Assembly (NCBI GenBank): GCA_964609385.1
Contig: CAZSSM010000034.1
Span: 1 to 64,000 of the forward strand
DNA: 64,000 bases
DNA from: CAZSSM01 sp964609385
GTDB taxonomy: Bacteria > Planctomycetota > Planctomycetia > Isosphaerales > Isosphaeraceae
Direction of reading: 5' to 3'
The position numbers and the translations under genes are program-made. Positions 37,556-45,873 of the stretch are shown here, one piece after another (position 1 is the stretch's first letter; each line of letters opens with the position of its first letter). The notes beneath the pieces are model-generated. The model was not told the origin of the DNA. It was given only the letters and a program-made list of their open reading frames with translations, and made no database searches.

Positions 37556-40165
37556 ATGTCGGCTTTCGCACAACCCGCGGTCGCCGCGACGCTTCCGCGC
37601 GCGAGACGAATCCTGCTCCTTTTGACTTCAGTGCTCATCTTAACATCGCTTGGCACATCGTCCATTCAGGCCCAGGATGCGGCAGACGAACGGCCCGCGA
37701 TCACCTGGCCGGGCCAACTCGAGGCCGGCGCGATCATGCTCCCCAACGGTTGGCGGATCGCCCCGGCCGGCGAACTGTCGAAGCTGGGCGACTTCCCCTC
37801 GCGGATCGAAGTGCATCCCAGCGAGCCGGTGCTGGCGATCCAGCATTGCGGCTACGGCGACCACGAGGTGGTGCTGGTCGAGCCCAAGAGCGGCCGGATC
37901 CTGAGCCGGAGTATCGTGCCGTACAGCTTCAACGGCATCGCCTGGTCGCCTGATGGGACAAAGTTGTTCCTCAGTGGCGGATTTGACGACCTGATCTATC
38001 GTTACGATTACCGAGACGGCGTGCTGACTAACCGTGTCGAATTCACGTATTCCACCTCCGCACCGTTGGGCGCCCAAAGCGAGGACTCCTACCAGCCGCT
38101 GGAAGCGCGTCGGGTGGTCGCCGGCCTTGAGGTCTCCGACGACGGCCAGACCCTCTATGTGGCCAACGCCTTCAGCTTCACCGTGGCCCGCTTCAACGCT
38201 GAGACCGGCGAACTGGAAGCCGAGATCCCGCTCGGCGAGGAGGCCTGGCCCTATGACCTCGAGCTGCTCGACGAGGCGGATCGGCTCTACGTGAGTCTCT
38301 GGGGACGCGCCGAGGTGGCCGTCATCGATACGAAAACCAATGAACCTCTCACCCCGCTCAAGTCGCAGGAACACCCCAACGAGTTGCAGTTAAGCCCCGA
38401 CAACTCAATTCTTTACGTCGCCAACGCGAACCGGAACACCGTCTCGATCTTTGAGACAGAAACCGGCAAGACCCTAGAGGTGATCGCCACGGCGATCCAT
38501 CCCAACGCCCCGTCGGGCTGCACCCCGAGTTCGCTGGGCTTAACGCCCGACGGCAAGATCCTGATGGTGGCCAACGCCAACACCAACGACCTGGCCGTCT
38601 TCAACGTCGAGGAACCCGGCGAGAGCAAGCCCTTGGGCTTCATCCCTACCGGATGGTATCCGACCTCAGTCCGGATCGCCCCGTTCGCCTTGGAGACGCC
38701 GACGACCGGCGACGAGGCGGATGAGCCCGAAGCGGAGCCGGCCAACCCGTTGTCAGTCTTCGTCACCAACTCCAAAGGGGCCACGCCCAAGGCCAACCGC
38801 TCGGGCCCGAACCCCATTCAGCGCCGAGGACGCGTCACCGAGCAGTACATCGGCGGCCTCTTCCAAGGCGTCCTCTCGCGGTTCTCGATGCCCGATCCAG
38901 CCACCATGCAAGAGTACAGCCAGACGGTCCTGCGCAACTGTCCGCTCCAGCTCGACGCGGCGGTCCGGACCGAGACCCGCGCCGACGACAACCCGATCCC
39001 GGCCAAGGTCGGCGACCCCTCACCGATCAAGTATTGCATCTATATCATCAAAGAGAATCGGACCTACGACCAGGTTTTCGGCGACGTCCCGCGCGGAAAC
39101 GGCGACCCGTCGATCTGCCTGTTCCCCGAGGCGGTCACGCCGAACCACCACGCTCTGGCCGAAGAGTTCGTCCTGCTGGACAACTTCTACGTCGAGTCGG
39201 AGGTCAGCGCCGACGGTCACGAATGGACCATGGGCGCCTACGCGACCGACTTCGTCGAGCGGCTCTGGCCGTTGGGCTACCGGGGCGACCGCCGCGTCCC
39301 CTACCCGTCCGAAGGCGTCTTCGAGATCGCTGAGCCGGCCGGCGGCTACCTCTGGGACCGCGCCATCGCCAAGGGGGTCAGTGTCCGAAGCTACGGCGAG
39401 TTCGTCCGTAACGGCCCCACGCCGGACGCCCCCCGGTTCGCCACCGTGCCCGCCCTAGAAGGCCGATTCGACCCGCTCTTCCACAGCTATGACATGACCT
39501 ATCCCGACGTCAAGCGGGCCGCGCGGTTCATCAGCGAGCTGCAACGCTTCGAGCGCGAGGGCGGCATGCCGCAACTCAGCATCGTCCGCCTGCCCAACGA
39601 CCACACCTCGGGCACCCGGCCCGGCGCCCGGACCGTCAACGCCTGCGTGGCCGACAACGACCTGGCCCTCGGACAACTCGTCGAGGCCGTCAGCCGGTCC
39701 AAGTTCTGGCCCGAGATGGCCATCTTCGTCGTCGAGGACGACGCCCAGAACGGACCGGACCACGTCGATGCCCACCGGACCGTCGCCCTGGCCATCAGCC
39801 CCTACATCAAGCGCGGATCGCTCGACTCAACGCTCTACACGACCTCGTCGATGCTCCGAACGATGGAGCTGATCCTCGGGCTCGAACCGATGAGCCAGTT
39901 CGACGCCGCCGCCACCCCGATGTACCGCAGCTTCACAGGCGAAGCCGACCTGACCCCGTATCGCTGCCGCGACGCCAGCGTCAACCTCGAGGAACGGAAC
40001 CTGGAGACCGCCTGGGGCGCCGAGTTGTCCAAGCAGCTCAACCTCGCCGAGGAGGACCGCGCCGACGACCTCCTGTTCAACGAGATCATCTGGAAGGCCG
40101 TCAAAGGTCCCGACTCCCCCATGCCCGCACCGGTCCGCGCTGCCTTCATCCTTCCGAAGGAATGA
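37556..40165 (+). CDS. Secreted YncE-like beta-propeller fused to a phosphoesterase domain
   Basis: An 869-residue protein with a signal peptide (about residues 12-40). Residues about 60-380 form a YncE-type propeller, with repeated blades such as LYVANAFSFTVARFNAETGELEAEI, LYVSLWGRAEVAVIDTKTNEPL and LMVANANTNDLAVFNVEEPG. Residues about 470-800 are an alkaline-phosphatase-superfamily (phosphoesterase) domain: YCIYIIKENRTYDQVFGDV holds the catalytic region, then VSADGHEWTMGAYATDFVE, NDHTSG, and VVEDDAQNGPDHVDAHRT supply metal ligands. The fusion is found in several bacteria. The enzyme probably cleaves phosphate or phosphonate esters outside the cytoplasm. GAGGA before the ATG supports the start. 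Confidence 0.85.
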   Translation: MSAFAQPAVAATLPRARRILLLLTSVLILTSLGTSSIQAQDAADERPAITWPGQLEAGAIMLPNGWRIAPAGELSKLGDFPSRIEVHPSEPVLAIQHCGYGDHEVVLVEPKSGRILSRSIVPYSFNGIAWSPDGTKLFLSGGFDDLIYRYDYRDGVLTNRVEFTYSTSAPLGAQSEDSYQPLEARRVVAGLEVSDDGQTLYVANAFSFTVARFNAETGELEAEIPLGEEAWPYDLELLDEADRLYVSLWGRAEVAVIDTKTNEPLTPLKSQEHPNELQLSPDNSILYVANANRNTVSIFETETGKTLEVIATAIHPNAPSGCTPSSLGLTPDGKILMVANANTNDLAVFNVEEPGESKPLGFIPTGWYPTSVRIAPFALETPTTGDEADEPEAEPANPLSVFVTNSKGATPKANRSGPNPIQRRGRVTEQYIGGLFQGVLSRFSMPDPATMQEYSQTVLRNCPLQLDAAVRTETRADDNPIPAKVGDPSPIKYCIYIIKENRTYDQVFGDVPRGNGDPSICLFPEAVTPNHHALAEEFVLLDNFYVESEVSADGHEWTMGAYATDFVERLWPLGYRGDRRVPYPSEGVFEIAEPAGGYLWDRAIAKGVSVRSYGEFVRNGPTPDAPRFATVPALEGRFDPLFHSYDMTYPDVKRAARFISELQRFEREGGMPQLSIVRLPNDHTSGTRPGARTVNACVADNDLALGQLVEAVSRSKFWPEMAIFVVEDDAQNGPDHVDAHRTVALAISPYIKRGSLDSTLYTTSSMLRTMELILGLEPMSQFDAAATPMYRSFTGEADLTPYRCRDASVNLEERNLETAWGAELSKQLNLAEEDRADDLLFNEIIWKAVKGPDSPMPAPVRAAFILPKE

Positions 40166-40198
40166 GGTGCGAGACCTTTTGTCGACGACCCGAGGCTC

Positions 40199-40221
40199 CG
40201 GGAGAACCCAACGTTCTCCCG
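40199..40221. terminator. Strong hairpin between convergent genes
   Basis: A perfect 9-bp stem (CGGGAGAAC / GTTCTCCCG) with a 5-base loop lies between the ends of the phosphoesterase gene (40165) and the SprT-like gene (40260). There is no T-run. Position and stability suggest a bidirectional terminator. Confidence 0.65.
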
Positions 40222-40259
40222 AGGGCCGACGGTCCGATCCGGCCCGGTCTCCGAATCCG

Positions 40260-40844
40260 TTAGGCCGACGTGTCGGAGCGGCTCGACCGGCTTCGGATCC
40301 CAGCTCGGAGATAGAGCTTGGGCAAGCGGATCGTCTGATCACAGCGCCGACAGCGATAGACTGAACCGCGACGGGCGCGGGCAGCCTGGATCGGCCCGAT
40401 CATGACGCCTTGCGAGCATCCACACACGGCACGGACCTGACGCTGCTGGCGACGGGCGGCGATCCCATCACGATCCACGTTGTGGCAGCGGGCAGCGTTC
40501 TCGTAACCGCAACGCCGCATCAAGGCACGCCAGTTCGGACCGTGACCCTGGCTCGGCCCGTAGAGGTGCCCGGCGATGACGTGACAGGCCTCGTGGACGA
40601 CCGTCTCGACCTGCTCGTCGCGATCGGCCTTGGGCCAGAGGACCGAAGAGAGTCGGATCAGGCCCCGTCGCGTCTGAGGATCCCAACGCGCATCGCCCAT
40701 CCGCGCGGTAAAACGCGCGTTCCAGGTGAAATCGATCTGCGAGGTCAGTCGGACCACGCCACAGACGCGACATGTCCAGGCGATCAGATCGCGGACCTCT
40801 GACGAACCGACGTTCACCTCCTCGACGACGGGGCGTGCGTTCAC
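40260..40844 (-). CDS. SprT-like zinc metallopeptidase domain protein
   Basis: A 194-residue protein. VVHEACHVIAGHLYG contains the HExxH zinc motif, and QGHGPNWRALMRRCGY supplies the third ligand region with the G-H-G-x-x-W pattern of SprT/Spartan-type proteins. A C-terminal zinc ribbon is suggested by CGCSQG and YRCRRCDQTI, plus an additional Cys pair near the N-terminus (CRVCG). SprT-like proteins in eukaryotes digest DNA-protein crosslinks; bacterial versions are less studied. A basic C-terminus (RSRSSRSDTSA) could contact nucleic acid. The assignment of the fold is firm; the role is inferred. Confidence 0.85.
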   Translation of the reverse strand: MNARPVVEEVNVGSSEVRDLIAWTCRVCGVVRLTSQIDFTWNARFTARMGDARWDPQTRRGLIRLSSVLWPKADRDEQVETVVHEACHVIAGHLYGPSQGHGPNWRALMRRCGYENAARCHNVDRDGIAARRQQRQVRAVCGCSQGVMIGPIQAARARRGSVYRCRRCDQTIRLPKLYLRAGIRSRSSRSDTSA

Positions 40845-41111
40845 TAATCGGGCTCCTTTGAGATGGGTCGACGCGATGCCGCCACCGACCGAGCAATCCC
40901 ATTATGGACCCCAGTCAAGACACGATCGGCCGTCATGAACGGGATCGGAGGACGCGACCGATAATCTTCTGACAGGGGTGCAGCCTCCAGCGCAACTGCC
41001 ACGTAGTGCAGGAGTTACGCCAAATCCAGCCCGACGCACCGTTTCACTCCAACTCTTGGCTATTGAACGGCTTACGTCAGGCATCGATGAAATCGAATCG
41101 GTCACGATGAT

Positions 41112-41879
41112 TCAGGACGTCGTGAGGCCCGATGACTCCCCGGGCCTAGCCGCGATCGAACGCCGGGCGTTCCGCTTAGGTCGGGTCAGGCCGAACAGCC
41201 CGATCCCGAAGAGCGAGACCAGGAGGATCCCCGAAGTGACCGCCACAAGCAAGCCATCGCGGAGATCCTTGTTGCGGACAAACATCCATTTGTGCAGCAG
41301 ACTGAAGCTCATCGCCTCCAGTTGTCGGCGGTCGTCCGTATGTCGGGTCACGCTCCCGGTGGCCGTCGAGACGTAGACCCGAGTCCCCTGACCGTCGTCG
41401 AGGTCGAACCGGTGCACCGGCAAGATCCGGAAGATCGTAATATATTCGGCATCGAATTCGGTCAGGTAATCGGTCCGGGTCATCGTCGTCTCCCCGAGGT
41501 AGTCCTCGGCGATCTGCGAGGCATAGGCCTCATCGACCCCCTCGCCAAGCGCACCGGTCTCGGCATTCACGTAGACCGGCACATCCCGACCCAGGACGTC
41601 AATTTGATACCAGGATTCGTCTCCGACTCGACGGAGATTGATCGTCTCGATCCGATCAGGCGTTCCGGGGATCTGTGCGACTGCATCAATTAACGGGACG
41701 CGGAACCGAGAGACGTCGAGCGAGCCTTCAGCCCGAGGCCGGGGCGGTGGCGCCTGGGTGCGGCTCATGATCGTGTGCAGGATCCCGCTCCCGGCGGACA
41801 TGAAGATCGTCACGCTGAAAACCAGACCGAGCCAGCGATGGATCTGCGCGACGCGTCGGGGATGAAGCCATGTCGACAT
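41112..41879 (-). CDS. PepSY-domain membrane protein
   Basis: A 255-residue protein with an N-terminal membrane helix beginning at IHRWLGLVFSVTIFMSAGSGIL (the PepSY-TM signature with a heme/iron-transport-like H-R-W-L-G motif). An extracytoplasmic region follows with two PepSY-like stretches (SWYQIDVLGRDVPVYVNAETGAL and TRVYVSTATGSVTRHTD), and a C-terminal helix LLVAVTSGILLVSLFGIGLFGL. PepSY-TM proteins act in iron or flavin-linked electron transfer, but no cofactor site can be asserted here. AGAGGA before the ATG at 41879 decides the start. The DUF1559 gene lies 110 bases upstream on the same strand, so they may be co-transcribed. Confidence 0.78.
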   Translation of the reverse strand: MSTWLHPRRVAQIHRWLGLVFSVTIFMSAGSGILHTIMSRTQAPPPRPRAEGSLDVSRFRVPLIDAVAQIPGTPDRIETINLRRVGDESWYQIDVLGRDVPVYVNAETGALGEGVDEAYASQIAEDYLGETTMTRTDYLTEFDAEYITIFRILPVHRFDLDDGQGTRVYVSTATGSVTRHTDDRRQLEAMSFSLLHKWMFVRNKDLRDGLLVAVTSGILLVSLFGIGLFGLTRPKRNARRSIAARPGESSGLTTS

Positions 41880-41989
41880 GGTTATCCTCTTTCTAAATGA
41901 CAGGGATTCCGAAACCGATCGAGGCTTTGACAATCCGGACTCGGGTCGCGGGTCGAGGCCCTGCCCGAGATCCGGATCGGTGGCTGGGA

Positions 41990-43000
41990 TCAGAAGGCCT
42001 CAGCGGAGATCACCTCGCGGCCACGTCGGGTTGCCAGAGCGCGCCAGGTCTCCAGGGCGATGGTCTCGGCGATGAACGCCACATGCCCATCACAGAAGAG
42101 CGCATTGACACCGCCGGGGTGCTCGCTGCGGGCGGTCTTCCAGCCGGGATTGTGGAAGGTCACGCAGTCGAACTGGTCCGCGTTGGGTGTCGCGAAGTGG
42201 TTGTAGAGCGTGCTCCGATAGTCGCCGTCCCACCAGCCGTTACCCTTGGTGAAGTTCCACCCTCGTGACGGCTCGGCACATTTCTCCGGGGTCAAGGGCG
42301 CGTCGGTCCGTGCCAAGGCGCGCGGCCAGAAGCCGGGTGTCGGCGTCGGGGTTGACTGCGAAGGGACGCCGGTGGGGCTGACTAATTGCTCCGAGGCGGC
42401 GATCGTGTTGCTCGACCCGTCGCGGATCGTCGCGATCGAGTGGACCCGGCCGATCACGAAGGTGCCGTTGGCGTCGGTCGCGTCGCCGCCGTTGGAACCG
42501 TCGCCGGAGCTGAACGCGTAGTTCGACGGCCCCGATGTTTCCGACGGGGGACCGTCGCCGTCGCTCGGACAGAGGAAGACCTCGACGACCGTGCCGACGA
42601 CGGTCGCGTTGGCCGGGAAGATCGTGAACGGCGGCGTCCCGTAAACCTCGGTAAAGCCCGAGGCGATCGGGAAGTCGAAGTTCAGCGAGTCGAAGACCGC
42701 CGTCTGCTCCAGGTATGGCGTCATCTGTGCCAAGGCCGACCATCGGTAATGCAGCGCCGGGATCCCGGGCGCCGCCTCGCCCTCACCCGGGATCAGGAAG
42801 CCGACGGGAAAGCTGTCGACCGCCGAATGGTAATTGTGTAAGGCGATGCCGATCTGCTTCAGGTTGTTCTGACACTGTGCGCGCCGAGCCGCCTCGCGGG
42901 CCTGCTGGACCGCCGGCAACAGCAACGAGACCAAGATCGCGATGATCGCGATCACCACCAACAACTCGATCAACGTGAAACCGCGCGATAACCGTTGCAT
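41990..43000 (-). CDS. DUF1559 pseudopilin-like protein (H-X9-DG type)
   Basis: A 336-residue protein starting MQRLSRGFTLIELLVVIAII, the type IV prepilin/pseudopilin leader with the G-F-T-L-I-E cleavage motif, then a hydrophobic helix and EAARRAQCQNNLKQIGIALHNYH, the signature of DUF1559. The C-terminal HPGGVNALFCDGHV fits the H-X9-DG motif. This family is greatly expanded in planctomycetes and is thought to form part of type II secretion or pseudopilus-like structures; individual functions are unknown. GGAG before the ATG at 43000 supports the start, and the longer upstream frame has no leader-like sequence. Confidence 0.92.
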   Translation of the reverse strand: MQRLSRGFTLIELLVVIAIIAILVSLLLPAVQQAREAARRAQCQNNLKQIGIALHNYHSAVDSFPVGFLIPGEGEAAPGIPALHYRWSALAQMTPYLEQTAVFDSLNFDFPIASGFTEVYGTPPFTIFPANATVVGTVVEVFLCPSDGDGPPSETSGPSNYAFSSGDGSNGGDATDANGTFVIGRVHSIATIRDGSSNTIAASEQLVSPTGVPSQSTPTPTPGFWPRALARTDAPLTPEKCAEPSRGWNFTKGNGWWDGDYRSTLYNHFATPNADQFDCVTFHNPGWKTARSEHPGGVNALFCDGHVAFIAETIALETWRALATRRGREVISAEAF

Positions 43001-43406
43001 GTACAAATCTCCGGAACATGAGCGATTGAGCTTGACTATTCGTTCGCGATCGACGCGCATGCGTCGACATGAACGTGCCTTTGACAGCCCAAAGTCTGAA
43101 AAGAATCGAAACCACAAGTAAATCGGCGCACACGATCCTCTTAGTGACGACTCGGCATGTTCGGAGTCGTCAGTCGATCGTGACGCGATGCGATCGGGAA
43201 CATGTGCGTCGTTTGTGCGCCCAGTCCTCGACGGATCCGACGTCGGGGTCGACACCCTGTCCAGCCCGATCCGACGCGCGGACGGGTCACGGGACGATGA
43301 TCGAGTCTGCTCCCTAACGCTTGCGCGCAGCGGGAGCGACCACCGCCTCAACGACGCGACGATGTCATCTCATCGACGAACCAGGATGGATGGGTCGCCG
43401 ACAGAA
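43001..43406. other. Intergenic region upstream of the DUF1559 gene
   Basis: About 400 bases. Several overlapping short frames are open on both strands, but none has a ribosome site or recognisable protein. The promoter of the DUF1559/PepSY pair probably lies near its left end. Confidence 0.45.
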
Positions 43407-43922
43407 TCAGCCTCGCGGTGGCCGCTCCAGTCGGTCCGCGCGAGGATCCGGGAGGGCTTCGGGATCGGTCCCCAGCCGCGAACCGCGATCGGACCGCATC
43501 GACCTCGGCCGAGCCGAGACCTGCCAGGCGATCACCTTCCAGGTCGAAGTCCGAGGGGCCTCCTCGGGCAACCCCGACCCATCGCATGGCGACGACCGAA
43601 GACATGCCGGAACGGTGGGCAGGAGATCCTCAAGCACGGAGGTCAACCTCCGGTCGCCTCCCTCGCCCGTTCGGTCCACACCTCTGTCCATGTGCGCGAG
43701 ATGTGACCCCTCGTCGCAGCAACAGACCAGCCTAGAACATGCCGATCCGCAGCGGCAGGCATGGCCGATGTGGCCCGCGACCGAATCGTCCAAGATGTCT
43801 CGGATCGGCAGGACGGGCGGTGGGTCGACCGATCCCCGGCCGAGCAAATAAGCCCCGATCCAGATCACCGGCACGGCCAACCATGACAATCGGCGCGAGA
43901 TGTCGAGCGTCGGATTCGTCAT
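43407..43922 (-). CDS. Possible small Cys-rich membrane protein, doubtful
   Basis: A frame of 171 residues from an ATG at 43922. It has one plausible membrane helix (LSWLAVPVIWIGAYLLG) and then a cysteine cluster (HACRCGSACSRLVCCCDEGSH) that could bind metal. The remainder is low-complexity, and several other frames overlap it, so the C-terminal half may be spurious. No clear ribosome site precedes the ATG. It is listed because the helix plus cysteine cluster is unlikely to be pure chance; treat as unconfirmed. Confidence 0.3.
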   Translation of the reverse strand: MTNPTLDISRRLSWLAVPVIWIGAYLLGRGSVDPPPVLPIRDILDDSVAGHIGHACRCGSACSRLVCCCDEGSHLAHMDRGVDRTGEGGDRRLTSVLEDLLPTVPACLRSSPCDGSGLPEEAPRTSTWKVIAWQVSARPRSMRSDRGSRLGTDPEALPDPRADRLERPPRG

Positions 43923-43953
43923 GAATGTGCAAGGGTCAGCGACCATCGGGGGG

Positions 43954-43983
43954 CCATCGGACAATGTTCCATCGGACAATGTG
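43954..43983. repeat. 15-bp tandem duplication
   Basis: CCATCGGACAATGT plus one base occurs twice in a row (43954-43968 and 43969-43983). It lies between the doubtful Cys-rich frame and glpX. It could be a chance slippage event or a paired protein-binding site. Confidence 0.6.
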
Positions 43984-44262
43984 ATGACCAGAAACAAGAC
44001 CGCATTGTTTCGGTCCGGAAACAGCCATGTCAAGGCATCTCAAGACGAGAGGTTTGGGTGGGATTCGAGAATCAAGACGGGGGATCGGCGAGGCTCGGCT
44101 CGTCGAACGGTGCTGGTTCACGATCGAGGTGCCCGCCAGTCGTGATCGAGAGATCGCCTGGGGGGAACCTTCGGATGACCACGGCCTCGCGATGTGTCCC
44201 TTCTTGCCATAGAATGGGTTTAGGCCTGAGATCTCTTGTCCTGTTGCCTAGGAGCGTGGCTG

Positions 44263-45321
44263 ATGGTCGAGTCACTGACCAAATCCGACCCGGAACGGAG
44301 CGTCGAGTTCGAGTTCGTCCGGGCCACCGAGAACGCCGCGCTGAGTGTCGTGCCCTGGCTGGGCCGCGGGCAGAAGGAGGAGGCCGACGCGGCGGCCATC
44401 GACGCCATCCAAGGTGTCTTCGACTTGGTCGATATCCGGGGCGAGGTGGCCATCGGCGAAGGGATCAAGGACAACGCGCCGGGCCTCTTCCAAGGAGATC
44501 GGCTGGGCACCTGGCTGGAGGAGTCGCCCCGCTACGACATCGCGCTGGACCCGGTCGACGGCACCTCCAACGTCGCCAACGGCCAGCCTAACTCGATCTC
44601 GGTGATGGCCGCCAGCCAACGCCTACCCGACGGCCCCTGCGCGATGCGGCCGATCCCAGCCTTCTACTCCGAGAAGTTGGCCTACGGGCCCCAAGTCGTC
44701 GAGGCGATCCAGGCCGGCATGCCGGCATTGAGCCTGGACGACTCGATGGAGACGATCCTCAACCGGGTCGCCGAGGCGCTCGGCAAACGGGTCCGCGAGG
44801 TGATCATCGTCATGCTCAATCGGCCCCGCAACGCCGAGGCGATCGCCGAGGTCCGACGCATCGGCGCGGCCCTCCGACTGATCACCGACGGCGACATCGC
44901 CGCGGCCGTTGCCCCCTCGCTGGCCGACCACGTCGTCGATATCTACTACGGCATCGGCGGCTCTCCCGAAGGCGTCCTCACCGCCGCCGCCCTCAAGGCG
45001 CTCGGCGGCGAACTGCTGCTCCGGATGTGGCCCCGTGACGAGGAGGAACGTGCTGAGCTCCTCAACAGTGTCGGTCCCGACGACCTGCAACGCACCTTCA
45101 CCAACGAGGATCTCGTCCGGGGCCGAAGCGCCCTCTTCTGCGCCACCGGGATCAGCGACAGCTCCCTGTTGCCCGGCGTCCGGTTGACCGGCAAGAAGGC
45201 GATCACCCACTCGATCCTGATGCGCGCCACCAGCCGGACCGTCCGCTACATCCGCGCCGTCCACGACTTCGAGCACAAGACGATCCACCTTCGAAGCGCC
45301 CAGGCCGACCGCAAGATCTGA
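44263..45321 (+). CDS. glpX: Class II fructose-1,6-bisphosphatase
   Basis: A 352-residue GlpX-type enzyme. Family motifs are FVRATENAALSVVPWLGRGQKEEAD near the N-terminus, EVAIGEGIKDNAP, LDPVDGTSNVANG (the lithium-sensitive phosphatase Asp-Pro-Val-Asp-Gly-Thr metal site), ITDGDIAAAV, YYGIGGSPEGVLTAAALKALGG and LFCATGISDSSLLPGV. It removes the 1-phosphate from fructose-1,6-bisphosphate, a key gluconeogenic step in the cytoplasm. AGGAG eight bases before the ATG at 44263 fixes the start; the frame opens nine codons earlier without a site. It stands alone on the plus strand. Confidence 0.95.
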   Translation: MVESLTKSDPERSVEFEFVRATENAALSVVPWLGRGQKEEADAAAIDAIQGVFDLVDIRGEVAIGEGIKDNAPGLFQGDRLGTWLEESPRYDIALDPVDGTSNVANGQPNSISVMAASQRLPDGPCAMRPIPAFYSEKLAYGPQVVEAIQAGMPALSLDDSMETILNRVAEALGKRVREVIIVMLNRPRNAEAIAEVRRIGAALRLITDGDIAAAVAPSLADHVVDIYYGIGGSPEGVLTAAALKALGGELLLRMWPRDEEERAELLNSVGPDDLQRTFTNEDLVRGRSALFCATGISDSSLLPGVRLTGKKAITHSILMRATSRTVRYIRAVHDFEHKTIHLRSAQADRKI

Positions 45322-45873
45322 AGCCGCTTTGTTGAAGCGTAATCGGTGCCCTCCGCCTCGGTCTGGGCTCTCAAGCTGACCCAGGCTCGGGTCCGCTGAA
45401 TACCGCCCGCCCCCTTCGAGGGCCGACCCCCGATCGCGCGAGTCGGTCCACGTCGTCGACGAACCATCGTTCGCGAGATGACCCGGTGCACGAGTCCTTC
45501 TAGGTCTGCTCCGGGGCGAAGATAGTCCCTTCCCAGACAACGACCCACATAATTAAATCGCTTTTAATTACCATCTGATTCGACATAAGATTTATTTTTG
45601 ATTCGTCTCGATCAACCGGTTCCGACGATCGGTAGGGGCTGGACGTTGCCTGGGGCGATAGCTAACTGCGGGTCTGGGCATGTGTTGTCCACAATCGATC
45701 GCCGCAAACGGTGATCTTATCAATCATGACTCGTTATCATTGATGATGAGGTTGGAGGTAACTTGCGTTGGCGTAACGACGGACCACCTCACCTACCGAG
45801 ATAAGCGTCCCGAAACACATGATCACAGAAATACAATCCGCCCGAAATTTCCAGTCTGGAACCGGAGTCGTTG
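45322..45873. other. A/T-rich intergenic region between glpX and the DUF1254 gene
   Basis: About 550 bases without a credible gene. The stretch 45545-45610 is strikingly A/T-rich for this genome, and an imperfect palindrome occupies 45720-45743. Promoter and control sites of the downstream DUF1254-type gene are likely here. Confidence 0.5.
45720..45743. promoter_or_regulatory. Imperfect palindrome, possible operator
   Basis: TCAATCATGA and TTATCATTGA pair over ten positions with one mismatch and one wobble, separated by four bases. It lies about 130 bases upstream of the DUF1254-type start in an A/T-rich region. A regulator-binding role is only a guess. Confidence 0.25.
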
